The notes under the pieces: generated by a model
The model's database searches: none
Told to the model about the DNA's origin: nothing
Seen by the model: only the letters and a program-made list of their open reading frames with translations
In this document: positions 45,556 through 55,300 of the stretch, in pieces
How positions within the stretch are numbered: the stretch's first letter is position 1
How the letters are laid out: every line of letters starts with the position of its first letter
Source: a virus
Direction: 5' to 3' (one strand)
Length of the DNA: 64,000 nt
IMG/VR virus record: IMGVR_UViG_3300025655_000024
Location: 1 to 64,000 of that record
Made by a program: the position numbers and the translations under genes

Positions 45556-45793
45556 CCCTCATCGCCTCCGTGAATCGTGCTAAAGCACTCGCCCTATTTG
45601 AAGCGAATGGGTTAGACTCCTTATGCGTTTGCATGATTTTAGCCAAATCCTCATCGGATAACTCAATCCCATCCTCTTGGTATGTCCTTTTTTCATATTC
45701 AACCATGCGTTCAAGGTATGCTTCGCCATTCTCCGCTTCATCCATCAATGCACGCTGCAATTCCTTGCTTGCTTTGTGCATTTGCTGAAACAT
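45548..45793 (-). CDS. Small helical protein of the head-tail connector block
   Basis: The 81-aa protein is entirely charged and helical (MFQQMHKASKELQRALMDEAENGEAYLERM...), with a second conserved-looking helix near the C-terminus 'SNRASALARFTEAMRGE'. A GGAG site precedes ATG 45793 by about eight bases; the frame extends upstream to 45820 but that start overlaps the neighbour. The family is not recognised. The short length and position suggest a head completion or connector accessory protein. Confidence 0.5.
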   Translation of the reverse strand: MFQQMHKASKELQRALMDEAENGEAYLERMVEYEKRTYQEDGIELSDEDLAKIMQTHKESNPFASNRASALARFTEAMRGE

Positions 45794-45816
45794 TTTGATG
45801 ACTCCTTCCAAGCACC

Positions 45817-45993
45817 TCACTCCTTCATCGCATTCATTCCTGCATCCGTTGCCTTCGCTTTGACATTACAAGTGCCACACAGGTCACGACCCGATGTGTT
45901 GCTCTCAATCCTTCCGTATTTGCCACAGTCAGCACAATGATCAATGATTCTTCCTTTTGGTGTCACTTGTCGTTGTGGTGCTTTTTCAATCAT
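45817..45993 (-). CDS. Zinc-ribbon microprotein
   Basis: The 58-aa protein has C-A-D-C near residue 20 and C-G-T-C near residue 39, the two pairs separated by 15 residues. A GGGAGG site lies eight bases before ATG 45993. The lysine-rich remainder suggests nucleic-acid or protein contact. It is one of several small zinc proteins in the late arm and lies just downstream of the connector gene. Confidence 0.6.
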   Translation of the reverse strand: MIEKAPQRQVTPKGRIIDHCADCGKYGRIESNTSGRDLCGTCNVKAKATDAGMNAMKE

Positions 45994-45997
45994 GTTA

Positions 45998-47614
45998 TCA
46001 GCCTCCCATTCCCGCAACAATTATGCTTTCTTGAAACGGCACGAGCAATTTGGACACTTCCGCCTCCAATTTTTGATGTTTCTGCGAAATATCAATGTTT
46101 TGTGTGCCTTCGGGGAACATGACGCTGTAATCATCGCTCATCAAAATATCCATGACGACCAATTTGGTGCAAGCCTCCTTGATGGACTTGTCCACATACC
46201 TGTTGCCGTAAATGTAAGCACAGCGTAGTGAGTGGTTCTCAAAGAAGGGATATTCGTTGTTGAAGGCAATCATGCCGTTCTCTTCAACAGACCACCATGA
46301 CTTTTGGCGTTCCTCATCGGTAATGTCGCACTTGAATGACACTTGATAGATAACATCACCCTCAGCGATGTTGCCGCCAAAGTCGTTTTGTTGATCGCTG
46401 ACAATGGTAAAGGTCGTGCCTGAAAGGGTGCAAAGAGCGATACGGTTGGTTGTTCCGCTTTTGATGAACACCAACGCATGGCTCTTGACGAAACCGCCCG
46501 CACTATCCACCGTGAACGAAGTGGCAGGTGAACCCGTCACGCTCGTCACCGTAGCGGTATGCTCGTTGTATTTGTTGCTGTCATAGGTGAGGGCAGTGTT
46601 GTGAGTCACGGCAATTGTAGCGTTTGCACCACCTTCGGTGCTACGCATGGATGAAATTTCCACTACACCGTCACCGTTGTCGCTGTTGGCAATAGCCAAG
46701 AATTCGTCATGGACATTCAACGCCGCGCTCGCACTCTCCCTATTCTCAACCGTTAGTGAGCCAATTTGAATTGCCGATTTATTGAATTCGGGGTCTTTGT
46801 TCACAAGCGCACCAATGTTCTCGGCAGCGGATTTGTGATCAAAATCCCCCCTCCATTTCGTCTGTGCATCCGAACCTTCGGTTAGCGTAGCCACACCGTT
46901 AGCACCGGGACACAGGAGGATGGATTCGCCTGACACGAGGGTGTGGTCGCTGACCTGCAACCCAATTCGTGCCGCCGCCATTTCACGATAATAGTCGCCC
47001 TGCCACGCACCCAATTTGAGAATGCGTTGAATGTTGCCGTTTTGTAGGAAAATAGCACCCACATAATCCGTGTAATATCGCCTTCGGTATGGCTTGAATG
47101 TAGTGAAATTTTGATATTCCTCAGCCACCAAGCGTGGTCGCCATGCGTTTCGTGTCACTTTGTCAATGTAGTCTTGACGAATGCGAATCAATTCTTCAAC
47201 ATGGCTCTTTTTGATGCCTCGCTCTTTGCTGTTTGTGATAGCCGACTGATGTTGAATGTAGGCGTTGTTGGCTGTGGTGAATGACTCAGCCCCCTTAGCC
47301 GTAGCGATGACATACACTTTGCCACCACTCCCCACCGAAGCGATTGAAGTCACGGTGTAGGTTTTGCCGAGAGCATCAGCATCGTCATAGACCAACACCG
47401 TGTCATTAGCGGAATAACCCCACCTGCGATAATCCACACCGCTGATAGGAAATTTGATGTTTGCACCGTCAATCACCGAATCATCGCTAAGTGCGGTTGG
47501 ATCGGGCAACGGCAATTGAAGAAAGTCAGCGACATGGGCTACGGTGGTATAGACCAAATCATCAGGATAAAGAGGGGCATCGGGGCGATGACCGGGTGAA
47601 AATGTGCGTGGCAT
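45998..47614 (-). CDS. Head-tail connector/adaptor-like protein
   Basis: The 538-aa protein has a connector-like frame split by insertions. The N-terminus 'DDLVYTTVAHVADFLQL' and the C-terminal helices 'YVDKSIKEACTKLVVMDILM' and 'KLEAEVSKLLVPFQ' resemble the helical bundle of HK97 gp6/SPP1 gp15 adaptors. A long beta-rich middle (about residues 100-440) includes 'VTSVTGSPATSFTVDSAGG', which looks like added surface domains. Position after the capsid block supports an adaptor function. GGTGAGA precedes the ATG. Confidence 0.6.
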   Translation of the reverse strand: MPRTFSPGHRPDAPLYPDDLVYTTVAHVADFLQLPLPDPTALSDDSVIDGANIKFPISGVDYRRWGYSANDTVLVYDDADALGKTYTVTSIASVGSGGKVYVIATAKGAESFTTANNAYIQHQSAITNSKERGIKKSHVEELIRIRQDYIDKVTRNAWRPRLVAEEYQNFTTFKPYRRRYYTDYVGAIFLQNGNIQRILKLGAWQGDYYREMAAARIGLQVSDHTLVSGESILLCPGANGVATLTEGSDAQTKWRGDFDHKSAAENIGALVNKDPEFNKSAIQIGSLTVENRESASAALNVHDEFLAIANSDNGDGVVEISSMRSTEGGANATIAVTHNTALTYDSNKYNEHTATVTSVTGSPATSFTVDSAGGFVKSHALVFIKSGTTNRIALCTLSGTTFTIVSDQQNDFGGNIAEGDVIYQVSFKCDITDEERQKSWWSVEENGMIAFNNEYPFFENHSLRCAYIYGNRYVDKSIKEACTKLVVMDILMSDDYSVMFPEGTQNIDISQKHQKLEAEVSKLLVPFQESIIVAGMGG

Positions 47615-47624
47615 TGACTCTCAC

Positions 47625-47948
47625 CTAACCCATGATGTGACTACCCATGTTAAAGTGCATCGCATCCCCGCACACACCGCATTTGGGTGTCCAACAGAAA
47701 TAGAGTGTTCCGCACCCACGACATCGTGTGCCTGAGCCTATGTTTTGAATGTTTTTACGCTCGTTGCGTTTGATTTCCACCTTTTTGTTGGTGGAGAATT
47801 TCTCCATGTTTTTCTTGGAGAACAGGGATTCGCTTTCATCAAATGACGAACCCGAAGCATTGGCGATTTCAGCCATACGCAATTTGCGCCTTCGCTGAAT
47901 ATCAATTGAAGTGTCAAGGTCAATTTCTTGGACTTTCATTCGTGCCAT
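47625..47948 (-). CDS. Charged protein with a C-terminal zinc ribbon
   Basis: The 107-aa protein has a long charged N-terminal region (RRRKLRMAEIANASGSSFDES), then a lysine-rich stretch and a C-terminal zinc ribbon 'CRGCGTLYFCWTPKCGVCG' with two C-x-x-C pairs. GGGGGTGAACC precedes the ATG. The family is not recognised. Together with the zinc proteins at 18897, 45817 and the portal insertion, it makes zinc binding a recurring theme of the structural arm. Confidence 0.55.
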   Translation of the reverse strand: MARMKVQEIDLDTSIDIQRRRKLRMAEIANASGSSFDESESLFSKKNMEKFSTNKKVEIKRNERKNIQNIGSGTRCRGCGTLYFCWTPKCGVCGDAMHFNMGSHIMG

Positions 47949-47974
47949 TTTGGTTCACCCCCGTTGGGCGAACC

Positions 47975-48328
47975 TCATGCACGAGTGCCTGTCACCGTAA
48001 TATACACCGTTTGATCGGACAAATCGGCTGTGTCGGAAACAGCACTAAGAGGGGCAAAAACATCAGCAGGGATAGGGGTTGATTGGTCGTCAGCGGGAAC
48101 GGACAATGCCTGATAAGCCAACAATTTTTTGTTGGTTCGGTCATATTTCCACACATAGCCACCACCATCGGAGTCAATGGTGACGGTTTCAATGACAGGG
48201 ACATATTGAGTTAGGTCAAGCGATTCGCCCGCAGCGAGCCACGAATCATCAGGAGTGATTTTGAGGGAAGCAGAAATCCTGCTTCCTGATACTTGATTAC
48301 GCCCTAATTGCACCACTGTCAAAGCCAT
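47975..48328 (-). CDS. Small structural protein, 117 aa
   Basis: The beta-rich protein (ALTVVQLGRNQVSGSRISASLKI...TVTIDSDGGGYVWKYDRTNKKLLAY...TVYITVTGT) looks like a small capsid decoration or head-completion protein, located in the cluster after the major capsid. ATG 48328 has AGGGTGAG five bases upstream and is preferred over GTG 48337. A possible TATA-like sequence lies in the 44-base gap upstream (minus strand, around 48354-48365). Confidence 0.5.
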   Translation of the reverse strand: MALTVVQLGRNQVSGSRISASLKITPDDSWLAAGESLDLTQYVPVIETVTIDSDGGGYVWKYDRTNKKLLAYQALSVPADDQSTPIPADVFAPLSAVSDTADLSDQTVYITVTGTRA

Positions 48329-48372
48329 GTCGCTCACCCTTCCGTATTACTATGTCATATTTAACGATATTC

Positions 48373-48966
48373 TCAATTATAGACGATGACAACAAAAATT
48401 GAACCCGTGTCCGAAGCCCACGCTGTTCCTGTCGTCAATTTGATTTGCACTTTACCACAAACCATGCCTGTCCACGGTGCGACTTCATCAACCAATGTAG
48501 CCGTTCCTGCACTGCTGAGAGTCTTGGGGGCTTCGGGGGTGGATGAATGTCCACTCACACCTGCACGCACAACGAGAGCATTCGCTTGTTGCGCGGGTGC
48601 TGCCTGAATTGCCGCACCCTCAGCCGTTTGAAATTTGTAAGGGCGTGGGGAGGCGGTGGTGTAGTCAAGGTTGCTGATTTGCTCGTGATAGGATAGGGGT
48701 AAAGCCGATCCTGCACCGTCATCTAAATCAGCATAAAGCAATTGAAATGTCCCACCATGCACTTGGGTGTTGGTGTTGGTTGTCAATTTGCTACGGGTTG
48801 CGTCAAGGATAATGTTGTTCACTTGACCGTTGAGCAAAACATCAGCCGTCACCGTAGTGTTGCCTGACAAATCGTCTTGAGTGAATTCATAGACGAGGCG
48901 ATTGACACGAATGCGACCTGCGTATCGTGCTTCACCGTCATAGAGCGTGGCTTTGTGTTCAGCCAT
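48373..48966 (-). CDS. Small structural protein, 197 aa
   Basis: The protein is beta-rich with 'ATLYDGEARYAGRIRVNRLVYEF' at the start and 'IKLTTGTAWASDTGSIFVVI' at the end, and a middle region rich in alanine/threonine. It is probably a capsid decoration, head-tail joining or fibre component; no family is recognised. ATG 48966 overlaps the stop of the upstream gene (TGATG). It is followed by a 44-base noncoding gap. Confidence 0.5.
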   Translation of the reverse strand: MAEHKATLYDGEARYAGRIRVNRLVYEFTQDDLSGNTTVTADVLLNGQVNNIILDATRSKLTTNTNTQVHGGTFQLLYADLDDGAGSALPLSYHEQISNLDYTTASPRPYKFQTAEGAAIQAAPAQQANALVVRAGVSGHSSTPEAPKTLSSAGTATLVDEVAPWTGMVCGKVQIKLTTGTAWASDTGSIFVVIVYN

Positions 48967-49391
48967 CACTCGTCACCCCCGCTTGATGCGGAGGCTCTAA
49001 CGGTTTCAATGATGGTGGATTTGTTTGCACGAGCGTCAATTTCAACGCCATTTGCTTCGCACCATTCAACCATTTTCGCCTTTGTCCATGTTTCGTCAAA
49101 GGACTCCGATTCTTCCGTGATTTGTGGTGCTTCTTCCACGACAGGCTCAGGGGTTGGCTCAATAGCCTCAACCATTTGCTTTGTCTTTTCAGCAACGACT
49201 TCTTCATCAAGACCTTTTACAGACCATTGAGGGAAATTGTCGCCCTTGAATCGTTCAGCCAAGTGGCGAGGGATGTCCTCACGAGTGCTTTGCCGACTGA
49301 AACCGTATGTCACTCCACCTTCGGTGAATTCCACATAGGGTCTGTCGCCCACATATTGAACGGTAATCGTCAAAAGACGACCCCCAATCAA
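48966..49391 (-). CDS. Structural-cluster protein with C-terminal SAP-like helix pair
   Basis: This 141-aa protein has a beta-rich N-terminal domain 'LTITVQYVGDRPYVEFTEGGVTYGFSR', a proline/glutamate-rich linker and a C-terminal pair of helices 'WTKAKMVEWCEANGVEID' followed by 'NKSTIIETVRA', resembling a SAP motif. The likely start is TTG 49391, overlapping the upstream TGA (TTGA); TTG 49373, with GGGGGT before it, is the alternative. The other SAP-tailed protein lies at 42534-42899. Confidence 0.5.
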   Translation of the reverse strand: MIGGRLLTITVQYVGDRPYVEFTEGGVTYGFSRQSTREDIPRHLAERFKGDNFPQWSVKGLDEEVVAEKTKQMVEAIEPTPEPVVEEAPQITEESESFDETWTKAKMVEWCEANGVEIDARANKSTIIETVRASASSGGDE

Positions 49392-49789
49392 GCGTAATAC
49401 AAAAGGGTCACTCGGTGGGTGTCGCCCGCTGTTCCTGATGCGGTGGTGAAAGCAACAGTGCTTCCTGATGCACGCACAAGCGTAGGCAATTCGTTGCCAC
49501 CGCTTCGGTTGGTGACACTCAGCACTTCAAGCACCGTTCCACCGTTTCCAAGACCCGTGATTGCCACAGGCGAGCCTTCATCGGAGTCAGCGTCAGCCAA
49601 ATCCACAACGGTTGCTGTGGATGCTGCCGTCACAACAACATCAACCACCATCAAGTGCAAAGCACCTGCGGCGGCGTTAGAACCGATTGGGGATTGAAGC
49701 CATGCGGTTGAGGTGTTGTCCGACCCCGACCACATTCGCTGATCCAATACTACTGCACTGCCCGTTCCTGTCAAATTCGTGTTTGCCAT
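49388..49789 (-). CDS. Small structural protein, possible capsid decoration protein
   Basis: The 133-aa protein lies immediately after the major capsid gene, the usual site of decoration proteins. It is rich in A, T, S, G and V and predicted all-beta (ALHLMVVDVVVTAASTATVVDLAD..VAITGLGNGGTVLEVL). A GGAGAG site lies eight bases before the ATG. It could be the stabilising/decoration protein of the HK97-type capsid or a head fibre; no family signature is visible. Confidence 0.5.
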   Translation of the reverse strand: MANTNLTGTGSAVVLDQRMWSGSDNTSTAWLQSPIGSNAAAGALHLMVVDVVVTAASTATVVDLADADSDEGSPVAITGLGNGGTVLEVLSVTNRSGGNELPTLVRASGSTVAFTTASGTAGDTHRVTLLYYA

Positions 49790-49810
49790 GTGTATCTCTC
49801 CTTGTTTCTC

Positions 49811-49820
49811 CTATTTAACC
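49811..49820 (-). promoter_or_regulatory. Weak TATA-like element between capsid and decoration genes
   Basis: Minus-strand GGTTAAATAG lies in the 31-base gap after the capsid stop, about 26 bases before ATG 49789. It resembles an archaeal TATA box but is short and partly degenerate, and a ribosome-binding site is also present, so leaderless transcription is not needed. Only a candidate. Confidence 0.25.
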
Positions 49821-50987
49821 TCAACTCAAGTCACGGATTTTACCGCTTGCCTTGAAGAAAGCACAAATCAATTCGCCCATCGTGTGAAACATTCCCATTT
49901 GTCCCAAGCGGTTGATACCGAATGGGTCGCCCGTTTCAATGCCACTCTCGTGGTAAAGGGTAGGCTTGGCGGTGGTGAACCACAGGTAGTCGGTGTCAAG
50001 GAAATAGAGGCGAGAAGAACCGCCCGTTTCCTTGTGAACATCTTTGGAGGGGATGATTGGGACACCGTTGTAGGTAGCGACCATGAAGCCACCCTGAATG
50101 CCCGGAACACCCTTCACACCATTGACACCCGGCACGACACGCTTCATTTCAACGAAGCGTTGTTGGGGTTGTAGCAATTGCTGAATGGTTTCAAGAGTGT
50201 CGTAGCCCGTAAGGATGACCTTTGGCTGACCACCTGCTTCCCACACTTGTCGGAACATTCCGTCAAGGATGTTCAGGGACAATGCACGCTCGGCACTTGA
50301 TGCACCTGCATCCACTTGAGCGTCATACCACTGAGCCGACCCTGCGGTTTGACCTGCACGAGTGAGCGAATAGATGTTGTGATCCGATTCAGCACTCACA
50401 TCGGAGAAGGTGTTGTAGTCCTCCACATAGGAATTGGAGGTGATACGGTCAAGGGACTCAAAGTCGTTTCCTGCGGTGGTATCAATGTCACTCAACAGCA
50501 TTTGGTTGATGTGTTCAGTGTGGTGCTTTGCCATTTCCATTTTGATGACAGCACGAGCATCACCAAGACCGTCATCCTTGTCAGCAAGGAACATGGCGGT
50601 TTCGGTGAGGTCAAAGGTGTGAGCCACAGTCTTTGGCTTGGTGCTGACCTCAGCGAAGGTTGGCTTGGTGGTTTCAGGGAGGGTTGCGTTCTCAGGAACA
50701 CCGCCACCCTTCGTGAAGTCGGGCTTGGCGGTGGTGACACGCCATCCACTCTTCTCCCAAGGCTTCTTGGGGAGAATGCTGAAAGCGTTGAATTCTTGGT
50801 TCAATTGCGACCAAACCTTGCGACCAAAAATCGCTTGGTAAGTGCCACTCGTTGAAGAGGCGAGAGGTGAATCGGCTTTCAAGAGGTCAGTGCCACTGTA
50901 AGCCCATGCGTTCTGTCCTGCACCTGCACCGTAATACAGGCGTTCCATGTCCTCAATTGTTCGGATATATCCTTGACTTCCACTCAT
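49821..50987 (-). CDS. Major capsid protein, HK97 fold
   Basis: The 388-aa protein follows the prohead protease gene and has HK97-type landmarks: an N-terminal helical region 'MERLYYGAGAGQNAW', 'NQEFNAFSILPKKPWEKSGWRVTTA', an E-loop-like stretch 'GGGVPENATLPETTKP' followed by 'TKPKTVAHTFDLTETAMFL', a long spine helix 'GDARAVIKMEMAKHHTEHINQMLL', and the A-domain and P-domain strands 'PKVILTGYDTLETIQQLL' and 'GVPIIPSKDV'. The length suits a mature-type subunit without a long delta domain. GAGGTGA precedes ATG 50987 by six bases. Confidence 0.88.
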   Translation of the reverse strand: MSGSQGYIRTIEDMERLYYGAGAGQNAWAYSGTDLLKADSPLASSTSGTYQAIFGRKVWSQLNQEFNAFSILPKKPWEKSGWRVTTAKPDFTKGGGVPENATLPETTKPTFAEVSTKPKTVAHTFDLTETAMFLADKDDGLGDARAVIKMEMAKHHTEHINQMLLSDIDTTAGNDFESLDRITSNSYVEDYNTFSDVSAESDHNIYSLTRAGQTAGSAQWYDAQVDAGASSAERALSLNILDGMFRQVWEAGGQPKVILTGYDTLETIQQLLQPQQRFVEMKRVVPGVNGVKGVPGIQGGFMVATYNGVPIIPSKDVHKETGGSSRLYFLDTDYLWFTTAKPTLYHESGIETGDPFGINRLGQMGMFHTMGELICAFFKASGKIRDLS

Positions 50988-50998
50988 TTTCAATCACC

Positions 50999-52327
50999 TC
51001 AAAGGTTTCCTCCAACCATTGAACGCTGGCCCAATTCTTCCAAAGCACGCCATGCGTCAAGTCCATTTCCAAGTGCTGCGTATTCCTCATGCGTTGGCAC
51101 TCGCACAGCGTTCTCGGAAGGCACAGGAACGGCTGACTTTTGGATTTCAGCGTTCTCAGTGCGGAGGGAGTCAATTTCAGCCTTCAGGGAGGCGATTTGG
51201 GAAGTGAAGTCTTTGGACTTGTGGATTTCCAATGCTCGTTGCGTTTCGGCTTCGTAGCGGTCATTCCACTCCTTCTCCACAAGGGACTTCACAGCCTCTT
51301 CGTCACGGATTGAGGCGTAGGCTCGGTAGCCACGCTCAAGGGACTCAGGGGAGAGGTCAGCACCCTTGATGACATTTCCACCCGTTGATTGTGGGTGTCG
51401 CATCTGTGGTGCGTTCTTGATGACATACTTGTTGGCACGAGCGTTGCCGAGAGCAGGTCGTGGGGCGAGGGTTGCATCCTCACCACTGCCGTAAAGGTCG
51501 CCTTGTCCTCGGTGGTTGAAACCATGTTCACCATCAACGCCCACCATGTAGGCTTTGCCGAGTCCAAAGTGATCTCGTAGGCCATCCAAATCAACACCTT
51601 GCTCGTGTGCGAATTTTTCAAGGGTGTCAATGTAGGCGACAGCCGATTGCTCGGCTTTGCCCAAGTCATCCTTTTCGCACTCGCACTCGGCCATGTTGCA
51701 TGAACCGCACACCTTTGCGCTCTTTTCCATTTCCAAGCCTTTGCTGATTCGGGCAAGGGCATCTCTTACTTCGGTCAAAACATTCGTTTCTTCGCTCATT
51801 TCGTTCACATCCATTTTCAATAGGGTGTATCGGGATTCAGGATTGATTCCCTTTTTGCACAGGGTAATTTCGTGCAATTCCATGTCCGTAATTTCCCTGT
51901 GGCTTCCATGTTCGGGAGTCGTCTTGTTCACTCGGAACAAGGCTTGTCCACCAATGGAGAATGCTCGCAATTCGCCGTTGCGAATTTGCTTTTGGACTTC
52001 ACGGGCTTTTTCAATGTCGTTTCGGATTTGGCAAACCACGAATAGCCCGTGATCATCCACTTCGGATTTCCAAACCCGCCCTTCACTATCAGTGTAGGAA
52101 GGAAGGACTTGACCCACTTGAATACCGCTGTGGGCCAATTGAACATTACGATAGGATGGGTTGCTCATAAAGCCCCCAAATGCCTTCTTCAATGCACTAA
52201 CGGGGATTCTGTCACCCTGCTTGTCCACCATATCAACGGAGGCATACCCGGCAATAACCAAGTCCCCATTGGAGTCGGACTTCAGGATGAAGTCTTGTCC
52301 AACAGCCGACCATGTTGCCGTGTTCAT
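50999..52327 (-). CDS. Prohead serine protease fused to a scaffold-like region
   Basis: The N-terminal 180 residues match the herpesvirus/HK97-type prohead protease: 'GYASVDMVDKQGDRI', a histidine (H66 in Q-L-A-H-S-G) and a serine (S124 in R-A-F-S-I-G-G), which would form the His-Ser pair. The remaining 260 residues contain a small cysteine cluster 'VCGSCNMAECECEK' and a long coiled coil near the C-terminus ('SQIASLKAEIDSLRTENAEI'), as in proteases carrying their own scaffold. It lies directly upstream of the capsid gene. No Shine-Dalgarno sequence is visible before the ATG, which may be the 5' end of a leaderless transcript. Confidence 0.88.
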   Translation of the reverse strand: MNTATWSAVGQDFILKSDSNGDLVIAGYASVDMVDKQGDRIPVSALKKAFGGFMSNPSYRNVQLAHSGIQVGQVLPSYTDSEGRVWKSEVDDHGLFVVCQIRNDIEKAREVQKQIRNGELRAFSIGGQALFRVNKTTPEHGSHREITDMELHEITLCKKGINPESRYTLLKMDVNEMSEETNVLTEVRDALARISKGLEMEKSAKVCGSCNMAECECEKDDLGKAEQSAVAYIDTLEKFAHEQGVDLDGLRDHFGLGKAYMVGVDGEHGFNHRGQGDLYGSGEDATLAPRPALGNARANKYVIKNAPQMRHPQSTGGNVIKGADLSPESLERGYRAYASIRDEEAVKSLVEKEWNDRYEAETQRALEIHKSKDFTSQIASLKAEIDSLRTENAEIQKSAVPVPSENAVRVPTHEEYAALGNGLDAWRALEELGQRSMVGGNL

Positions 52328-52350
52328 TAAACAGGGAAAATCGGGTTATC

Positions 52351-52357
52351 CTATATG
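52351..52357 (-). promoter_or_regulatory. Candidate TATA box for the capsid transcription unit
   Basis: Minus-strand CATATAG sits about 27 bases before the ATG of the prohead protease (52327), in a 44-base gap after the 1169-aa gene. That is the usual TATA-to-start distance, and no ribosome-binding site is present, so the transcript may begin at or near the ATG (leaderless). Most other late genes have strong sites. Confidence 0.4.
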
Positions 52358-52371
52358 AAGCGTTTGGTTGC

Positions 52372-55300
52372 TCACATAATAGGCATTTGTTCATCATCGC
52401 CTTCCTGTTCAACGATTACCTCTTTTTCTTCGGCCTGTTCCACATTCGTTTTGCGTGGCACTCTAAACACGGCACGACCACCTTCAATATCCAATTCGCC
52501 TTCAATTTCGTTGCCAACCTTATCCGTTCTCTTGACGGATATGTGCTTCGGCATATTCAACGGTGTTTCATCAGCCATTCCGTTAGGGTCAAACATGGGT
52601 ATGCCCTCGTCATCAACCAAAGAAGTCGGCCCTCGTGGTGAAGTCATCATATCCATTTCACCATCCCATCCGCCACCTGATAGTGAACCGCTAATTCTCG
52701 CAAGCGTTGTTCCCTGTTTGGTTTCAATGGTGTCATCATCAATTGCTTCATTGACCGACCATTCGCCTTCTTCTGTTCTTTCAAGGCCATATTCAGCACC
52801 ATATTGCTCAAGCATATTCTCCGTCAAGCCCTTGATTTTGTCAATAAGGCTCTCCGCTGAGAATGCTTTGTCAGCACTGATAATGTGTGATCGTGCGTGG
52901 CTCAATATGCTCGCCACCTTATCCTCTTCACCATTTGGCTCAACCAAAGTGGCTCGTGTGAATGTGAAGGTGTCCTTTGTCACGAATGGTGGTGGATAGA
53001 GGGATAACTCCCGCTGACCCATTTTTAGGAGGTGAACACCAACAGAACCCCAAACCCCAATCTGTTTTTCTGCGTGTCGTGCCAAAGGACTGTTTGGTTC
53101 AATGCTCATTACATTGAATGCGTTGCCATCCCACTCGCCTTTCACCACCAACGGTGAACGATGACCGGGATATTCCAACAGAATGTTTTCTCCATCGTTT
53201 GACACAAACGGCAGGGTTGTGCCTTTTGTCAAACCGTCTTGACTTGGAGTGTATAGCACCCACAAATGATGAGCCTCTTTGCCCTTAGCAAAGGTGGACT
53301 GTGCATCACGAATCCACAGGTCGCCACCAATCGCCTCACTATTTTTCAACAAACCCTCTTTGTCGGTAAATTTCGTATCAAGAGGCATAGGGAATGATAT
53401 GTTGTCATTCGTGTGATACATGGTGCGAAGGATTTGGAGTCTGTCCTCCAATGGATCCATGTGAATATCCTCGCCACGATGCACCAACAAATCCATAGCA
53501 CGCAGGTGCTTGCCCTTCAAGAAAGCATCAAACACAAAGTCGCCCATCTGTTCACGGACACCTTCTTTCACAATGTCAGGCAATTTGATTTCTTTGCCCT
53601 TCTTATCCTTAGCAGTGATTTTGCTGCCCTTCTTTTCAACAAACAAACGCTTCCCTTCGGGCTTCTTTTGAACGACCCAATCCCCTGAAAAGCCACGCAA
53701 TTCCTCAATGTCATCCAATTTATACACCGTGTGAGCAGGAACGAGTGGCGTTTCAAAAACACCTGTTGGTTCATAGTCATCGGCTTTGAACAAGTCACCG
53801 CTAATGACGGGAATGTGACCCATGTTGTTTGTGACATAAAGTGCAGGTGCATCCTTTTCCTTCGGTGCAATTGGGCGGTCAGCGTGAGTGGGGTCAATCA
53901 TCTGCAAATGACCTTCGTGGACTGTTTTTTGCAGGGAATCAAACGGCTTATCCTTGACTTCAAAGCGGATGCCGTTTGCGTCTTTATCCCACTTCCATGC
54001 CAATGTTGCGGGCATTTTGTGACCCCAAGCATCCATGTCACCACTCAAATATACAGGCGGAGTGGTGGCTTCACTTGTTGGGTGAACAGGCCCAACATTG
54101 ACTTCTTTTGGTGCTAACCCATCCCCAAGCACCATAGGTGCGAGCGTGCGAGTGTTCGGATTTGACCCACGCATCATGTAATAATTCGCTGCCTGAGCCA
54201 ATTGCTGAACATTCCCACGACTGATGGTATTCGCCAACACATTCTCATTTGGTGCATTGGTGCTGAATACATCCGAGCCATAGCGTTGCATGACTTCTTT
54301 TGCCATTTCTTGCATGACTTGACCCAAATTGGCATCCATTTTTTCATAGTGGTCGTTGTGATAAGTGTGATATTGTTCGTCACCGGGATGACGCTCTCGT
54401 GTTGGGCCGATGCGTGGCATACCCATGTCACTGTGGGATGAAATGATTCGCCCAAGTGGTTGTTGAGTGAGAGCCAACGAGGGAATAATCATCCGCTTGC
54501 CACTCCCTGCCACTTCGCTTGGGTGCAGGTGTTGTTGATTGGCAACGGTATTCCAAAGACCCCTTCGCCTGTTGAATGAACGCACACGGGGGTTCTCCGA
54601 TCCTGCCTCCCAACCACTCCCAATTGCTGATTTATGTGGATGGTTTTGCATAACAGGGTGATTGATGGTCTGTGGGAAAAATGACGAACCACTTCCGTGA
54701 AACGAATCGTCTTGGTCGTTTAGAGGATGGGTTCGGTCTGTCAAATATCCCATTAGTGCTTCACCAAGCCAACCCTCAAACGCTGCGGGATAGGATTGAG
54801 TGAGAGCCGACACCAACGAATTGGCATCACGCCCAACACCGCCCCAAAATTGATACGGACTCCAATAATGATGGGTGTGTGATGGTTCAATGCCACCTTC
54901 GTCATTCAACACAAACGGTGACTTAAAGTGATTCAAACCTTGACGAACAGGCTCAGGACTCACAGGCCCATGATGGTGTGAAGCCCGTTCCCACCATTTC
55001 GCAAGTGGAGTCATACGCTCAAACCAATTGCGCTTTGCACGATCCCATGATATTCCCGCATCGGCTTTGAAATTGTTGGCAATACGCCTTGCTTCAGGGC
55101 TTTCTTCACCTTCTGTTTGCCCCATTTTCTTGAGCAATTCCATGAAAGCGTGCCGTTGCTCAGGGGTTTGCCACTCAGTCCCAAACAGGTATGAAAGCAA
55201 ACCAAGACGGCTTGTGTTTTTCGCCATCATCCCCCCTTTCTGTTGAACATTTGCACCCCATTGGCGTGCCTTCATTTCACGATATTCCTCATCGCTCAAA

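Noticed and set aside
49821-50174. Rightward frames opposite the capsid gene
   Set aside because: They are antisense shadows of the capsid frame, show no family motif and have no promoter or ribosome-binding site.
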